DNA of 64,000 nt, taken from contig NC_089858.1 of assembly GCF_036373705.1 (NCBI RefSeq), forward strand, positions 14,012,501 through 14,076,500. The letters are read 5' to 3'. How positions within the stretch are numbered: the stretch's first letter is position 1; every line of letters starts with the position of its first letter. Below, piece after piece: positions 24,162 to 50,450 of the stretch. Below the pieces are notes generated by a model. The model did not search any database and was not told the origin of the DNA. It saw only the letters and a list, made by a program, of their open reading frames with translations. The position numbers were made by a program, and so were the translations under genes. The stretch is from Amia ocellicauda. Its lineage: Eukaryota > Chordata > Actinopteri > Amiiformes > Amiidae.

Positions 24162-27100
24162 ATGGCAGCGCAGTCGGTCACTCGCAGTCTGCAGGTGGTG
24201 GACACAGAGCTGAGTGCGGACGCAGTGGAGTGGTGCCCTGTGCCCAGATGGCACAACCTGCTTGCCTGTGGGACCTATCAGCTGCAGAGTCCACCGGAGG
24301 GGGTGAGGAACACTGACCCACTGACTGACTGAGTCATACATGCATGGCTGGTGTCAGAGGAGGGCAGACAGGGCAGTTGCCCAAGGCCCCCGACCAGTAG
24401 TTTAATTTAATTTGTTTAATTTGTTTCAAATCTTGTGATTGTCAACAACAGCCAGTTTCAGGCCAGTGTCGTACACAGCATGCCACAGGCCCCAGAGCAA
24501 AAACAGCTAAAACAGTCGCACCCCTTTACTGCACCTCAATTTATGGTTCAGGTATGGCCTGTATTGGCCAGCCATTCAATTAGGTATTTAAGCAGTGGAT
24601 GGTAACTGTCTGAAAGCTGAATAACAGAAAAGGAGATCCCTGAATGTCCATTGTCACTGGTCTCCCCTTGTCCTGCAAAGGCAAGCTGCACAGCTGAGGT
24701 CAGCGTCACATTAACCACTTGTTTCAGAACTGGTATCCAAAAGTTAATTCCTTGTTTTTTTCTTCACTTTGTGCCACTACTGTATGATTGAGTCTCCAGT
24801 GGTCGTAAACAATACTGAATCTTTATGTTTGTGATAGCAAGGAGGGTCTGCTCCTAACAGTTAGTCACCATGGTTTTTTACGATCTCGTAAAAGCAATCT
24901 CTTCATTTCGTTGTATGATGTTGCCGGTGGCATTTTAAAACAGACCGCAATACTGTGTGTTGTGCTCATTCTTTGAAGGGGGGTGGGGCCCCTGTGTTCA
25001 TCTTGGACCCTGGGGCCCTAATTGGCTAACACCAGATCTGTATACACTGTCTTTCTGTCTGTATGACAGTCTCTGTGGGTCCATTTTACTTTAACTCTTT
25101 CTCTCTCTCTCAGACAGGGGAGGGGGCTAACTCCCCCAGGCGTGTGGGCCGGCTGTACCTGTTCCAGTTCAGCCAAGCTGGGGGTCTGTTTCCCCCCCTG
25201 CAGGAGCTGCAGCGCCTAGATACTCCTGGCATCCTGGACATCAAGTGGTAACAATCTCACACTCACCCACTCACATATTCACTCTCACAGTGACCCACTC
25301 ACACACTGTGACACACACACACTTACACACCTTGATGCACTCTGTCACACTCTCCCCAGGTGTCATGTGCCCATGTCAGAGCGCCCCCTGCTGGGCTGTG
25401 CCATGGCCAGCGGAGAGCTGCAGCTGTACAGACTGACAGACACTCAGGTGAGAGGGACAGACAGACTGTGTGGCAAGAGACTGACTGAAACACAGACTGT
25501 TGTTAGAGATAGACACATAGACAGACAGAGCAGGAGAGCAGACAGTCACACAGAGAGACTAACTGACGTGAGAACCTGATGGATGGAGGCATGTCTCTCA
25601 ACTCAGTGTGTGATGGGCTGGCACTGGCTCAAGTCCCACCCTCACACTGGTCTCTCTCCAGTAGGAAGCCAGCTGTGCTCTGGAGGCAGTCTCCAGTTTA
25701 GAGCTGGGCCCTGATAGGCTGGCCCTGTCCCTTGACTGGTCCACTGGGCGGGGTGACAGGTGAGTGTGACTGTGCCTGAGTCTCGGTTTCTCTCCCTTAT
25801 TGCGTTTTCTTTCCCTCTTTCTCTCAGTGGCATACATATCAACTCCCCCATTCCCATCTCAGTCGCTCATAATTGTTTCTCAATCTCTTTCTTTCTCTGA
25901 GTCCCTGTCTCAGTCTCTGTGTCTCAATGCCAGTCTGTTGGTGTCTCTCTGCAGCAGTGCAATGCAGGTGGTGCTGAGTGACTCTGTGGGAGGAATCAGT
26001 GTGGTGTCAGTGGGGGCATCAGGGCCAAGCCTGCTGTCCCAGTGGAAGGGCCACAACTTTGAGGCCTGGATCTCAGCCTTCAGTTACTGGGACACACAGC
26101 TGCTGTACTCAGGTACCACCATCTTTTACTGCCCCTGTCCAGTGGCATCTGCAGTGGGGACATCAGTTTAAACTGTCTCCAGTACAGGCTTCTGTATTAT
26201 TAACTCTGCTTGTGTGTGTGTGACTGTGTGTCCCTCTCCCTTTGTCTCTCTCTCTGTGTACACTTGGGTGTCCAGGGGGTGATGACTGCAGGCTGAAGGG
26301 CTGGGACCTGAGGATTGGGCCGACCCCTGTGTTCACCAGCAAGAGGTGAGGGGGTGGGAGAGGGGGTGCAATACAGAGAGGGGCATGTCCACACACCCAG
26401 GGTCTCACTGTCTCTTTCTTTCTCTGTCTCCAGGCATTCGATGGGTGTGTGCAGTATCCATAGCAACCCTCACCGTGAGCATATTCTGGCCACGGGCAGG
26501 TAAAGCACCGCTACACCCGAGCACTGACATACCTGAGCACAACCTCTCTCTCCACCTCCATCCCCTCTTTCCTCCGGTTTGATTTCTCTCCCCTTTTACA
26601 CCTACTTCCCTCCATCCCAATTTCTATTTTTCTATCATGCCCACCCCTGGGTGATGTAGCTATGACGAGACTGTGCTGCTGTGGGATGGGCGGAGCCTGC
26701 GGGAGCCGCTGGCGGAGCAGGCGGTCGGGGGGGGCGTATGGCGGCTAAAGTGGCACCCAACGCAACAGCACCTCCTGCTGGCGGCCTGCATGCACAACAA
26801 CTTCCACATCCTGGACTGCCACTCTGCACTAGGTAAGACTTTTAGCATGTATGACTGAGGCATGTGTGTGTGTGAGCAAGTGTGTATGCATCTGTATGTA
26901 CATGTCTCTCTATCTGTCCGTGTTCTCTGTCATGTCTGTCTGCTCTCTGTTGCTCTGTATAACCCTCTCCCTCCCTGTCTGTCTTTGCAGAGGGGGGCAG
27001 TGTCCAGCAGTGTCCAGTCCTGGCCTCCTACATCCTGCACAACTCTCTGGCCTATGGGGCAGATTGGTCTCACTTGGACCCCAGGGAGGGGTCTCCCTGC

Positions 27101-27487
27101 ACCCCCCCAATGCACCCGAACAGCAGGGGAGATGCAGAGGGCAAGGAAGAGATGGAGCAGAAAGAGGAGAGAGAGGGAGCAGGAGGGTCAGGCCGGGGGG
27201 GGCACCTGCGCATTCAGTACGAGTCGCCCACCGCCAGCTTTGACACCTCCCTGGAAGACGAGGCTGGGCGATACATCCCCTCCCCCTCGCCCTCACCCCC
27301 ACCCATGCCAATGCCATCCAGCAATGCCCCCCCCTGCTCCAGCCTGCTGGCCAGCTGCTCCTTCTATGACCACGTGCTGCATGTGTGGCGCTGGGACTGG
27401 CACCCAGACAGGTTGTCGGGCAGTACCCACATCAACACTGATACACTGGGGGAGGGAAAGGGGGGAGGGGAGGGAGAGGAGGCGTGA
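24162..27487 (+). CDS. DPH7: DPH7 (WDR85), diphthine methylesterase, WD-repeat protein
   Basis: Nine coding exons: 24162-24302, 25114-25247, 25360-25447, 25665-25759, 25955-26112, 26276-26345, 26434-26499, 26660-26832, 26991-27487; 473 residues (human about 450). The start has G at -3 and +4. The first exon reads [16 protein letters not shown]...LLACGTYQL, the conserved DPH7 N-terminus. WD-repeat blades follow, with [96 protein letters not shown], and the closing [20 protein letters not shown]. The enzyme hydrolyses methylated diphthine on elongation factor 2 before the final amidation step; cytosolic. The last exon contains an Asp/Glu/Pro-rich insertion (27090-27330) and the tail after VWRWD is extended compared with human, which ends close to that point. 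The exon 4 acceptor must be GTAG at 25664, because the preceding AG would add an in-frame TAG. Confidence 0.95.
24348..25035. mobile_element. Possible hAT-type non-autonomous element in DPH7 intron 1
   Basis: The intron segment begins CTGGTGTCAG (24348-24357) and ends CTAACACCAG (25026-25035), inverted with one mismatch. G/C-rich sub-ends follow inside (AAGGCCCCCG and CTGGGGCCCT). No coding sequence is seen inside and no clear target duplication is visible, so this is tentative. Confidence 0.35.
25381..25394 (-). promoter_or_regulatory. Perfect CTCF consensus match in DPH7 exon 3
   Basis: The minus strand reads CCAGCAGGGGGCGC, 14 of 14 to CCASYAGRKGGCRS. It lies in coding sequence (ERPLLG), so coding constraint may be sufficient to explain it. 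Confidence 0.45.
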
Positions 27488-27537
27488 GAGGGGGGAGGGA
27501 CACAGTCTGGGACTGCAGCAATAACAACAAACAAAAT

Positions 27538-27576
27538 AATAAACTTCTCTTTTTGTTATTTCTTTGCAGTTTTATT
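27538..27576. terminator. Tail-to-tail polyadenylation signals of DPH7 and MRPL41
   Basis: Plus-strand AATAAA at 27538-27543, 51 nt after the DPH7 stop, and TTTATT at 27571-27576, which is AATAAA on the minus strand for MRPL41. Cleavage 10-30 nt beyond each would make the two 3'UTRs overlap. Confidence 0.65.
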
Positions 27577-27735
27577 TTAGTTTGTTTAATGAATGGGGGG
27601 TCCCTTATAGATGTCAAGTGCAGTGACTACAGTGCTGGGGTCTGTAGTCCCTGGGGTACAGTCCTGCACAAAGTCTCCAGTTCAGTCTCTGTATCACAGT
27701 GCATGGCAATGGTCTTTCTCCCCTCCCAATTCTCT

Positions 27736-28143
27736 CTAGCGAACGTAGTTCTTGGGGTACAGCTTGAACAGCTTGCCATCCTGTGAGGGCTCGAACCCAT
27801 AGCGCTCCAGCTCCTGGGGGTGGAAGCGGCCCTCGCGCAGGTCGCGCTCCACGGCAGGAGCCACGGTCTGGGTGAACAGCGCCTTGGGGGTGAGGGGGGG
27901 CTCAGAGCCTGTGGGGGCACGGTATGACACGTAGGGCTTGAGCCGGAACCCCTCCATCAGCGGCACAACCAGCTGGGGCACCATGGCAGGCAGGCGCAGG
28001 AACTTACCGCTGCTGGTCAGCACGCCTGTCCTGCGCGCACCCCGGCCCTTGTAGAAGGTCCGCGGGCCTCGCTTGCTGGTGAACTGGGCCATGCGGTCCG
28101 CCCCCCGCACCAGGCCCTGCGCCAGGCCTGACAGCACCCCCAT
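27736..28143 (-). CDS. MRPL41: MRPL41, mitochondrial large-subunit ribosomal protein mL41
   Basis: Single coding exon, 135 residues (human 137). Starts MGVLSGLAQGLVRGADRM and contains FTSKRGPRTFYKGRGARRTG, LKPYVSYRAPTGSEPPLT and YGFEPSQDGKLFKLYPKNYV, all close to human MRPL41. An in-frame ATG 21 codons upstream exists, but the extension is Cys-rich, lacks conservation and is preceded by what looks like intron. The sequence GGAGGCAGAG just before the chosen ATG is a usable acceptor, so a non-coding first exon near 28727-28760 is likely. The basic N-terminus suits mitochondrial import; the protein sits on the mitoribosome large subunit. Convergent with DPH7 and divergent from PNPLA7, as in human. 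Confidence 0.96.
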   Translation of the reverse strand: MGVLSGLAQGLVRGADRMAQFTSKRGPRTFYKGRGARRTGVLTSSGKFLRLPAMVPQLVVPLMEGFRLKPYVSYRAPTGSEPPLTPKALFTQTVAPAVERDLREGRFHPQELERYGFEPSQDGKLFKLYPKNYVR

Positions 28144-28364
28144 CTCTGCCTCCCACAGCAACAAGAAAGACACACAGCAACAACAGCAGGGCCAGGGGCA
28201 GCACACTGGGATGGTTTAACACAGTAGAGTGCGATGCAGCCAGGGGGACAAGAGGCTGAGTCCTTGGAGGAAGCAGTGGCAGCAGACAGCAACGTGTGAG
28301 AGAGATGGAGTTATTCTACAAAAAGAGAGGGAGAAGTTTAAGGGTTTTCTTTATTATGAGGTTA

Positions 28365-28556
28365 AGCAGGGGGGTATCCAGCCCTGGTGTGGGAGAGACA
28401 AAGTACAGCAGGGTCTCCAGCCATGGTCCTGGAAAGACGCAATACAGTACAGCACAAAAGGGTCTTCAGCCCTCAATCTGGAAAGACGCAATACAGTACA
28501 GCACAGCGACGTCTCCAACCCTGGTCTGCAAGTACGGTACAGCACAGCAGCAGCAT
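28365..28556. repeat. Tandem array of a dispersed GGTCTCCAGCCCTGGTCCTG-type repeat
   Basis: About three to four units of roughly 55 bp, each with a core like CTCCAGCCATGGTCCTGG followed by AAAGACGCAATACAGTACAG. Related single copies occur near 2545-2600, 47345-47410 and 53800-53830. It lies in the presumed first intron of MRPL41. Confidence 0.7.
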
Positions 28557-28726
28557 AACGACACACTCAGACAACGCATGGCACAGCCATGCCCTATCAC
28601 TGTACAGGAAAAAAACGGATGCTTTTGTCTATGTAATTCATCGAACTATTTTTTTAATACAAGTGCCTAGTGCAAAAAAAAAATGAAATAGTTCGTATTT
28701 AATAATATATTTCACGCCGTCTCACC

Positions 28727-28980
28727 TTGATCACAGCTATCCTCACCCGCAGTAGGAGGAAGTGATTCGACCTTGACTAAAAACGACTCCGATTGGTGGA
28801 GGCTAGGCGCAGTGGGCCAATCGGAGAGCGGGATGCTGGGAAGCGTCCCTGCCAATGTATGGGGGGCAGAAACGGTGTAGCTGTTTTGAGATTGGAGAGA
28901 AAGAGTGCAATAAAGTTTTGCAGTCTTGGAGGGAGGGGAGGGAAGAGAAGGGGAGAAAGGGAAGACTGAAAACAGAGAAG
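28727..28980. promoter_or_regulatory. Divergent MRPL41/PNPLA7 promoter
   Basis: The minus-strand donor candidates GTGAGG (at 28741-28746) and AAG|GTGAGA (at 28727) would end an MRPL41 leader exon. The plus-strand donor GTAAGT at 28981 would end a PNPLA7 leader exon. Between them lie two CCAAT boxes in opposite orientations (GATTGG 28791-28796 and CCAAT 28817-28821), the classic pattern of a bidirectional promoter. No TATA box seen. First exons are inferred, not proven. Confidence 0.6.
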
Positions 28981-30010
28981 GTAAGTGAAGAATAAATAAA
29001 TACCTATTTACAAAGTTAGAACTGCTGAAATATATGCACGTTGTTCGGCAAGCTGCTGTCGCGACTCCGTTATCAGCCTCACGACATTCGTGACTGTCGC
29101 CGTACTGGGCACTGGCGAAAACTAAGAGAAAGGGAGGGTGTTACGAAAAAGTTGCATACTGAGTGCGTGTGTGCGCCTGTGTGTGTCAGTGTGAGTGATT
29201 TTGTGAGTCCGTGTAGCACTTGACAGTCAGTCCTGGTGCGGTTAAGAGGAACCTGAGATTTATTTATACCTGTATTGTTCTGAGTCGCAATTGTCAGTTC
29301 AGCTGCGCGACTGGAGAAGTGTTGATCAGTGTGTCCCACAGCGCTTCTGCACGTCGACCTGTGGACAGCTGTCAGTCAGGGTCTTGTTATCTGCTGCGAG
29401 TGTATAGCTTTGCATTGAGAGTTGACAGCGTGTTGACTGAGTGTGTCTGTACTGTGGTGTGTCAGTCGGTTTGTCAATATAGTTGTGTTTGTGTTAGCTG
29501 GTCCATGTGTCAGTGCATGGTGGTGGTGGTGGTGGTGGTGGGGGGTGGGGATTGCCTGTCTGTGTGTGTTTGTGTCACTGCAGTGAGTGTCTCAGTACAG
29601 TGTAGTGTGTGTTGGGGGTGGGGGTGGTTGTGTGTGTGTGTGTGTGTGTGTATCAGTTCAGTGGGGTATGTGGGAGTGTCAGGTGACAGTGGGGTCAGGG
29701 AGGGTCTGTAACTAGATCCTCTGTGTTGACTGTGAAGAGTTATGTTTTGTAGTGGTACAACCACCGTGTCTGTATTCGTGCTGGCTGCTGTAGTAGTGGT
29801 GTCCGTGGTGTTGGCAGTGCCCTTTCCTGAAGAGTACTCATGCCCATAGCCCAGCCTGCTTCACCGGCGGGTCACGTGACTCCTGTCTTCTGCTAATGGA
29901 AGCACTGGGTGAAAGGCTGCCAGGCGGGGCTGCATTGTATACACAGGGGGTTGGTGCCACTGTTGTGCCAGACATGGAGATTCAAGGTGTTTAATTCTCT
30001 CTCTGTAGGA
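28981..30010 (+). other. PNPLA7 leader intron region
   Basis: From the presumed leader donor (28981) to the first coding exon. GT-rich, with a GGT run at 29517-29541 and a TG microsatellite at 29625-29651. No other gene seen. Confidence 0.5.
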
Positions 30011-45241
<15,231 letters not shown>

Positions 45242-48200
45242 CAGGGGGGGCAGGGAGGCAGCTGTGACCCCTCCATTTCCTGACCCCATCCCAACCCCTG
45301 CATCCCATCTCTGCAGCATATGGGAGGGAGCGCCCAGAAAGTTGTGAAGAGCCCATCTCAGGACAGGACAGAGTGCCAAACCCCCCACCCCCCACCCCCC
45401 ACCCCCATCTCCGTCTTGCCCAGCAGCTCGGGATAATATATAGCGCCTTTCAGCACATAGTCTGGGACTGTGACACACACACTGACACACACACTATTGT
45501 TTACTGACATACTCTCTCACACACACCCCTGTGTTAAAGACATGCTGGCACACAAGTCAAGTCAACACAGACACTCTCCCTCTCTTCATCGCTCTCCCTC
45601 TCCCCCCCGTCTTCCTCGCTCTCTCTTCCGCTGTCTTCCTCCCTGTCCTTGGTGGGGGTGTGAGAGGCTGCCTGAACACTGACCCACTTACCTGGATAGA
45701 TGCACTGTGTCCTGTTTCAATGGAGAGGAGGAGGGGGGGTAGCTATAGAGAAAGAGAGACAGAAAGAGAGAGGGAGAGGAGCTGTGAGTGGTGGGTGCAG
45801 AGGGTGACAGAAGGAGGAAAAGAAAAGGATGGGTTTTTTGTACAAAGGGAGAAAGAGATTGAGAGAAGGACAGATGGGGAGGAAGTTTGTGAGGTTGAAT
45901 GCTGTATTTTAGTCCTGTGTGCACAGTGCACTCTCAGCCTTCCTCTACTCATCTTTCATTCCCTCTCTGTCTCTCTCCCCCCATCTCTCTCCCCCTCTCT
46001 GACCTGTTGTTTTCTATGTGATCCTCTCTCCTTCTGTTCCTTTCTTCTTGCTCCAAGCCTTTCATTCTGGCATCCAGCTGCTCTTAATTCCTCTCTCTCA
46101 TTCTCCCTCTCTGTTTGTCAGGGTGTGTGTGCGTGTCTCTTTGTTTGTGTGCACACGTGTCTTTGGGTGCATGTGTGTCAGTGTGTGTACATGTTTGTAT
46201 ACATGTGTCTTTCTTTGTGTGCACTGTGTGCGCGCGTGTCTGTGTGTATCTGAGTCTGATGTTACACTGGGCTGTGTGCGTGAGTGCTAACAACAGCCTA
46301 GCCCAGCCTGGACAGTGACTCGCATGGGGAGGGGGCCTGATGAGCACAGGGAGAGAGGGAGTGAGGGATGAGGAGAGGAATGGGGGGGATTTAGTGACAT
46401 TGGGGGATTAGCTGTGCCATTTACTGAGACTGAACACAGAGGGAGACACGCACACACTCAACACACACACACTATTACTGTTATGCTTGGCCTTTTGGGA
46501 GAGCCAGTCAGTGCAACACTAAACCAGGCCCCGCCTATGGGCCCTGCCCCCCCGAAGATGCAGATGAAGATGAAATCATGAATATATGCTCCTGTGGGAA
46601 AGACACAGACAGGTGGACACAGGCAAACAGCCACCAGACTGTGTAATCGATTATTTGGAATTGATGATTGGTGATTGATTGGGGATGGCCCAGCTCCTCT
46701 TAATCAGGGTCAGCACAGGGTGAGCTGTGTGTGTTTGTGCAATGGTGCGATTCAGTCACCTCTGTGCCTCAGTACAGCTCTGTGGACTCAATGCACTGCC
46801 CTGGATGGCTGGACTACTTCTACCATTACTACAGTCACCTGTTATTACTGTTGTTATGTGCAGTGTTATTACTAATGATTAATAGCCCTGCAGACTGAGG
46901 CTGGTGCAGGCAGGGCAGCACTGCTCCAGCCTGGGGTTCAGCTGCAACTCCTTCACCACAAACTTGCGAGAGTTACTCAGAGAGCACAGGGAGAGAGCAA
47001 GACTGACAGTGCCACAGCAATGGACTGGAGTGGACTGAGATCTCCGGTCACTTAATTGAAACCTTAATTGGACTTTTTAAATTGCTTGTCTGAGAATTCC
47101 AGTGCCTTATATCACTCAGATCAGCCGGACTTTTAGCACTGGTTTAAGGAGGCAAGAGCTGAGTTGGATCACAGACCAGCAGCACAGACTGGGCCCAGGA
47201 GCAGCGCTGAGAGTCGCTGCATGGCAGTATTGTCCTGTTGAGTGCGTCTTTTTGAAAGTGCCTTTGCTACAGTTCTGACTCAATACACCTTGTATTCTCC
47301 ATTCGGTGACAGTGTTCCTGTCCAGTCACCCCCTTCCCACCCCCACCATCCCAGTCCTGGAGAGTCACAGCAGGGTCCCCAGTACTGGTCCTGGAGAGAC
47401 ACAGTCCTATTGTTTTTCTCTCTGTGCTGTTGTGAAAGACTGGCATGTTTTTTCTGATGCTGGGGGAAGGTTGGGCGAGAGGCGGTCACTGCACAGCTGT
47501 CAGTCTGCTTAATGTTAAACCTCAGAGTGCAGAACACAGGATTGATGACCAGTGCTCTGCATTGCTTGGGTTTGTGCGCATACTCGAACACATGCACAAA
47601 CGCATGCAGTCAGTCATGGAGAGAGAGAGAGCCAGTGTGGAGGGTCCAGTCTGTTACCACCTCTGTTTAAGTTTTTATGTTGTTATTTTTTGTATTATTT
47701 TATATGTGGTCTAACACAGGTGTGTAACTTGTCTGTCCAGCTAATAAGCTTAATGGAATGTGTAACAGTGCTGGGAGAGGAGAGCACAGAGCCCTGACTG
47801 CCCTTGCTGTCTGTCTGTTGATCTATGTCTGCCTGCCTGGTTGCCTCAATGTCTGTCTGTCTGTCTGCCTGCCTGTCTGCACGCCCCAGCACCCTGGTTG
47901 TCCTTGCTGTATGTCTACCACCATTTTTCTCCTGTGGTTATCAATCTCTAAACGGTTTTTAATCCACTTTATTTTGTCTCATTGCCAAAATATGGGCTTC
48001 TGGGCTGTGAATCGGGGATCAGTTAGCGTCTGCAAACCAAAGGACAGAGAGGGGGAGGGGAGAGGGAGAAGGAAAAATTAGACGGCAGTGGAGTTCTATT
48101 CGTCTGCCTGTGCTCTGTGCTTGTTATGACGTACTATGTTGGCATCGCGATGTGCTCTGCGCTCACTGTACCATACTCTGTTGGGCACTGCTGTGCATGC

Positions 48201-49019
48201 CAGTCTCCCGCCTGTCTGTTCCCTCTGGTTAGCAGTGGTCAGTCAGGGCCAACAGAATTAAAAGCTGGATTGCGTGTGTGATGGGTGCAGGCCCGGGCCG
48301 CTGTGCTGCTGCACGGGTGTATTGGCCACAAGGTCTACCAGCAGAGCGAGGCTCAGAGACAGCTGTGCAGGAAGGCAGCCGGATAGCTGTGTGTGTCCTC
48401 CTCTGCCAGCACTGAATGCCACTAACTGGCCAGACCTCAATATAACGGAAAATTAATTTACATTACAATGACAATAAAAACGTGTTACTAATATTATTGC
48501 TGCTGCTGGTATTGTGTTGTTTCTATTGTGGGCAGTGACCATTGGCTTGGCTTTGACCCAATGACGTACTGCAGTTCTGTAAGACGGGAGCATTGGAGCA
48601 CCCCATGTGCCTCTACTGGCAGCACTGCCCCTATTGTGTTTTCATCACAGCTCTCCCAATGCAGTAACAACCCATTCAAGTCCTGTACTGACCCACTCCA
48701 ATACAGCCCCCCCCCCCCCACACTACCTGGCACACTGCAGGGAGCCCAGGCAACAATTCCTCAGTGCCAGACTGGTACACTGTACACACCAGGTGCCCAT
48801 GTACAACTGGCACAGGCCAGAGACGTACAGGAATGTTTGGACTTTGAAGTTTAAAGCAGAATGTAACTGTGTGTGTGTCTGTCTAAACACACTGAGTTGG
48901 GTCTGTGACATTGGCTGAGAGAATCAACACTGTCAAACTGGAGAAAGGAGGGAGAGAGGGAGGAAGTGCTGGAGTCTGGGGCAGTCAGGGACTTTACCTG
49001 CTCCTGGTCACCTGTGTGC

Positions 49020-49200
49020 TAATTAGACGCGCACACCTGGGATGCGTTCATCAGGCCGACCTGCGCTGGCAGTGATGGGCGTGCGACCAGCGGACCCGGT
49101 GCAGCCGCGGTGGTGAGACGGCTGTCCGGTGAAGAGCGCGGTACCGTCGCTGCTGTAACGACGTCGTGTGTGGGGGCGTGCGCTCCCCCTGCTCCTCAGT
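49020..49200. promoter_or_regulatory. CpG-rich segment
   Basis: A local cluster of CpG dinucleotides (CGCGGTACCGTCGCTGCTGT and similar) in otherwise CpG-poor spacer. Could be a distal promoter or enhancer; no gene is seen attached. Confidence 0.35.
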
Positions 49201-50079
49201 ACAAGCTGACACATTTTAAAGCTACATCATCCATTTTAAATCTGTAATGGTTTCCAATAATGTAGCAATATTACGTTGTACTGTACTCACGCGATTATCC
49301 GAGTATACATTTTTGTTTATTTTGAGGACGTGTGTTTGCGTGGGCGTGGATGTGCAATGTATTGTTTGTGTCCATACAGAAGCAATAGGTATTTATTCCA
49401 GAAAATATTTAGATAATAAATAGTTAATTATCACTATTATTACAATAAGTGTAGTGTGGGACCTATAGTATAGGTAGTTGTTTCAAGTATGTGTTACTGC
49501 CTATTCTGTTGCCCTAGAGACCTGACACTAAAACACTGTACTGTGATGCACTGTGCTGTAATACACTATAGCCTATTGTACTGCATACTGTTAGAGTACT
49601 GTACTGTATTTGGCTGTACAGAAAAGGCAGCCTAGCGTGTATGATTTAGAATCACTGTACGAAGTGTGGTCTGTCTGCCTGGGCCAACAGCTGTGAGGGA
49701 GATTATTGATTGATTATTATTAACAATAGTAATAATAATGAATATAGTGAGAACAGTGCTACAGGAGAACGGTGTGTGTGTTGTCAATCATATACAGTGA
49801 GAATACTGGATCATTATGCGACACAGGCAGCGAGTCAGTACATATCCGTCACTGAGTGAGTCAGTCAGTCACAGAAGTGTCCTAGAGGACTGGGGCGTGT
49901 GCTATGGGGACACCAGTGTGCCAGTCTCCTCTTTGGCCCATATAGCATACCACTCCACCTGCTGTGTGTGTAGTCGTCGGTGTCTGTGTTCGTCAGTCAG
50001 TATGTGTGTGTGCGCCTGCTTTGTGAATAGACACTATCACAGGACCACCTCACTGCAACACAGTGCCCGTAGTGGGTGA

Positions 50080-50450
50080 GCACATGGCTGAGGACCCGTT
50101 ACTGTCGCAGTGTGATCCGCTGGCTACAAAACGCCAGCGCTACAGCGGGAAACGGGGTGCAGTATAAATACATTATTTTAAATGTCGGGTAAATCGATCT
50201 GTAGTGTATAAGTATAGTAGGGGCTGTTCCACAGGTGTGGCGCAGACAGTGAGAACACCGGTGTGACGTCACAGGGCGGGAGCCACGCGGAGCGTCGTCA
50301 CAGCGCAGATAATGGCTTTGTGATGCGCCGCTGCGATGAGCGCTATGAGCCGTGCGGACACCCTTCACAGCAGGGCGCCGGGTGGAAGATGAATATAAAA
50401 TATGAATGCATAGATAGGCGGGAGCCGTTACCAGCTGCACGTGCACTCGG
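50080..50450. promoter_or_regulatory. CpG-rich segment with CRE
   Basis: CpG-dense block containing a full CRE TGACGTCA near 50264-50271 and a short ORF from ATG 50084 (MAEDPLLSQCDPLATKRQRY..., 27 codons). The ORF matches no protein I can name. Possible start of a non-coding RNA or distal NSMF promoter; inference only. Confidence 0.35.

Noticed and set aside
28144..28206. 21-codon N-terminal extension of MRPL41 from an upstream ATG
   Set aside because: Sequence is Cys-rich, unlike the family N-terminus, and a splice acceptor lies directly before the conserved ATG.
28365..28556. Regularly spaced repeats that could resemble a CRISPR array
   Set aside because: Units are imperfect, contiguous and related to single copies elsewhere in the window; the genome is eukaryotic.
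45531..46253. A 240-codon ORF after PNPLA7
   Set aside because: Made of CT, GAGA and GTGT simple repeats; no conserved sequence.
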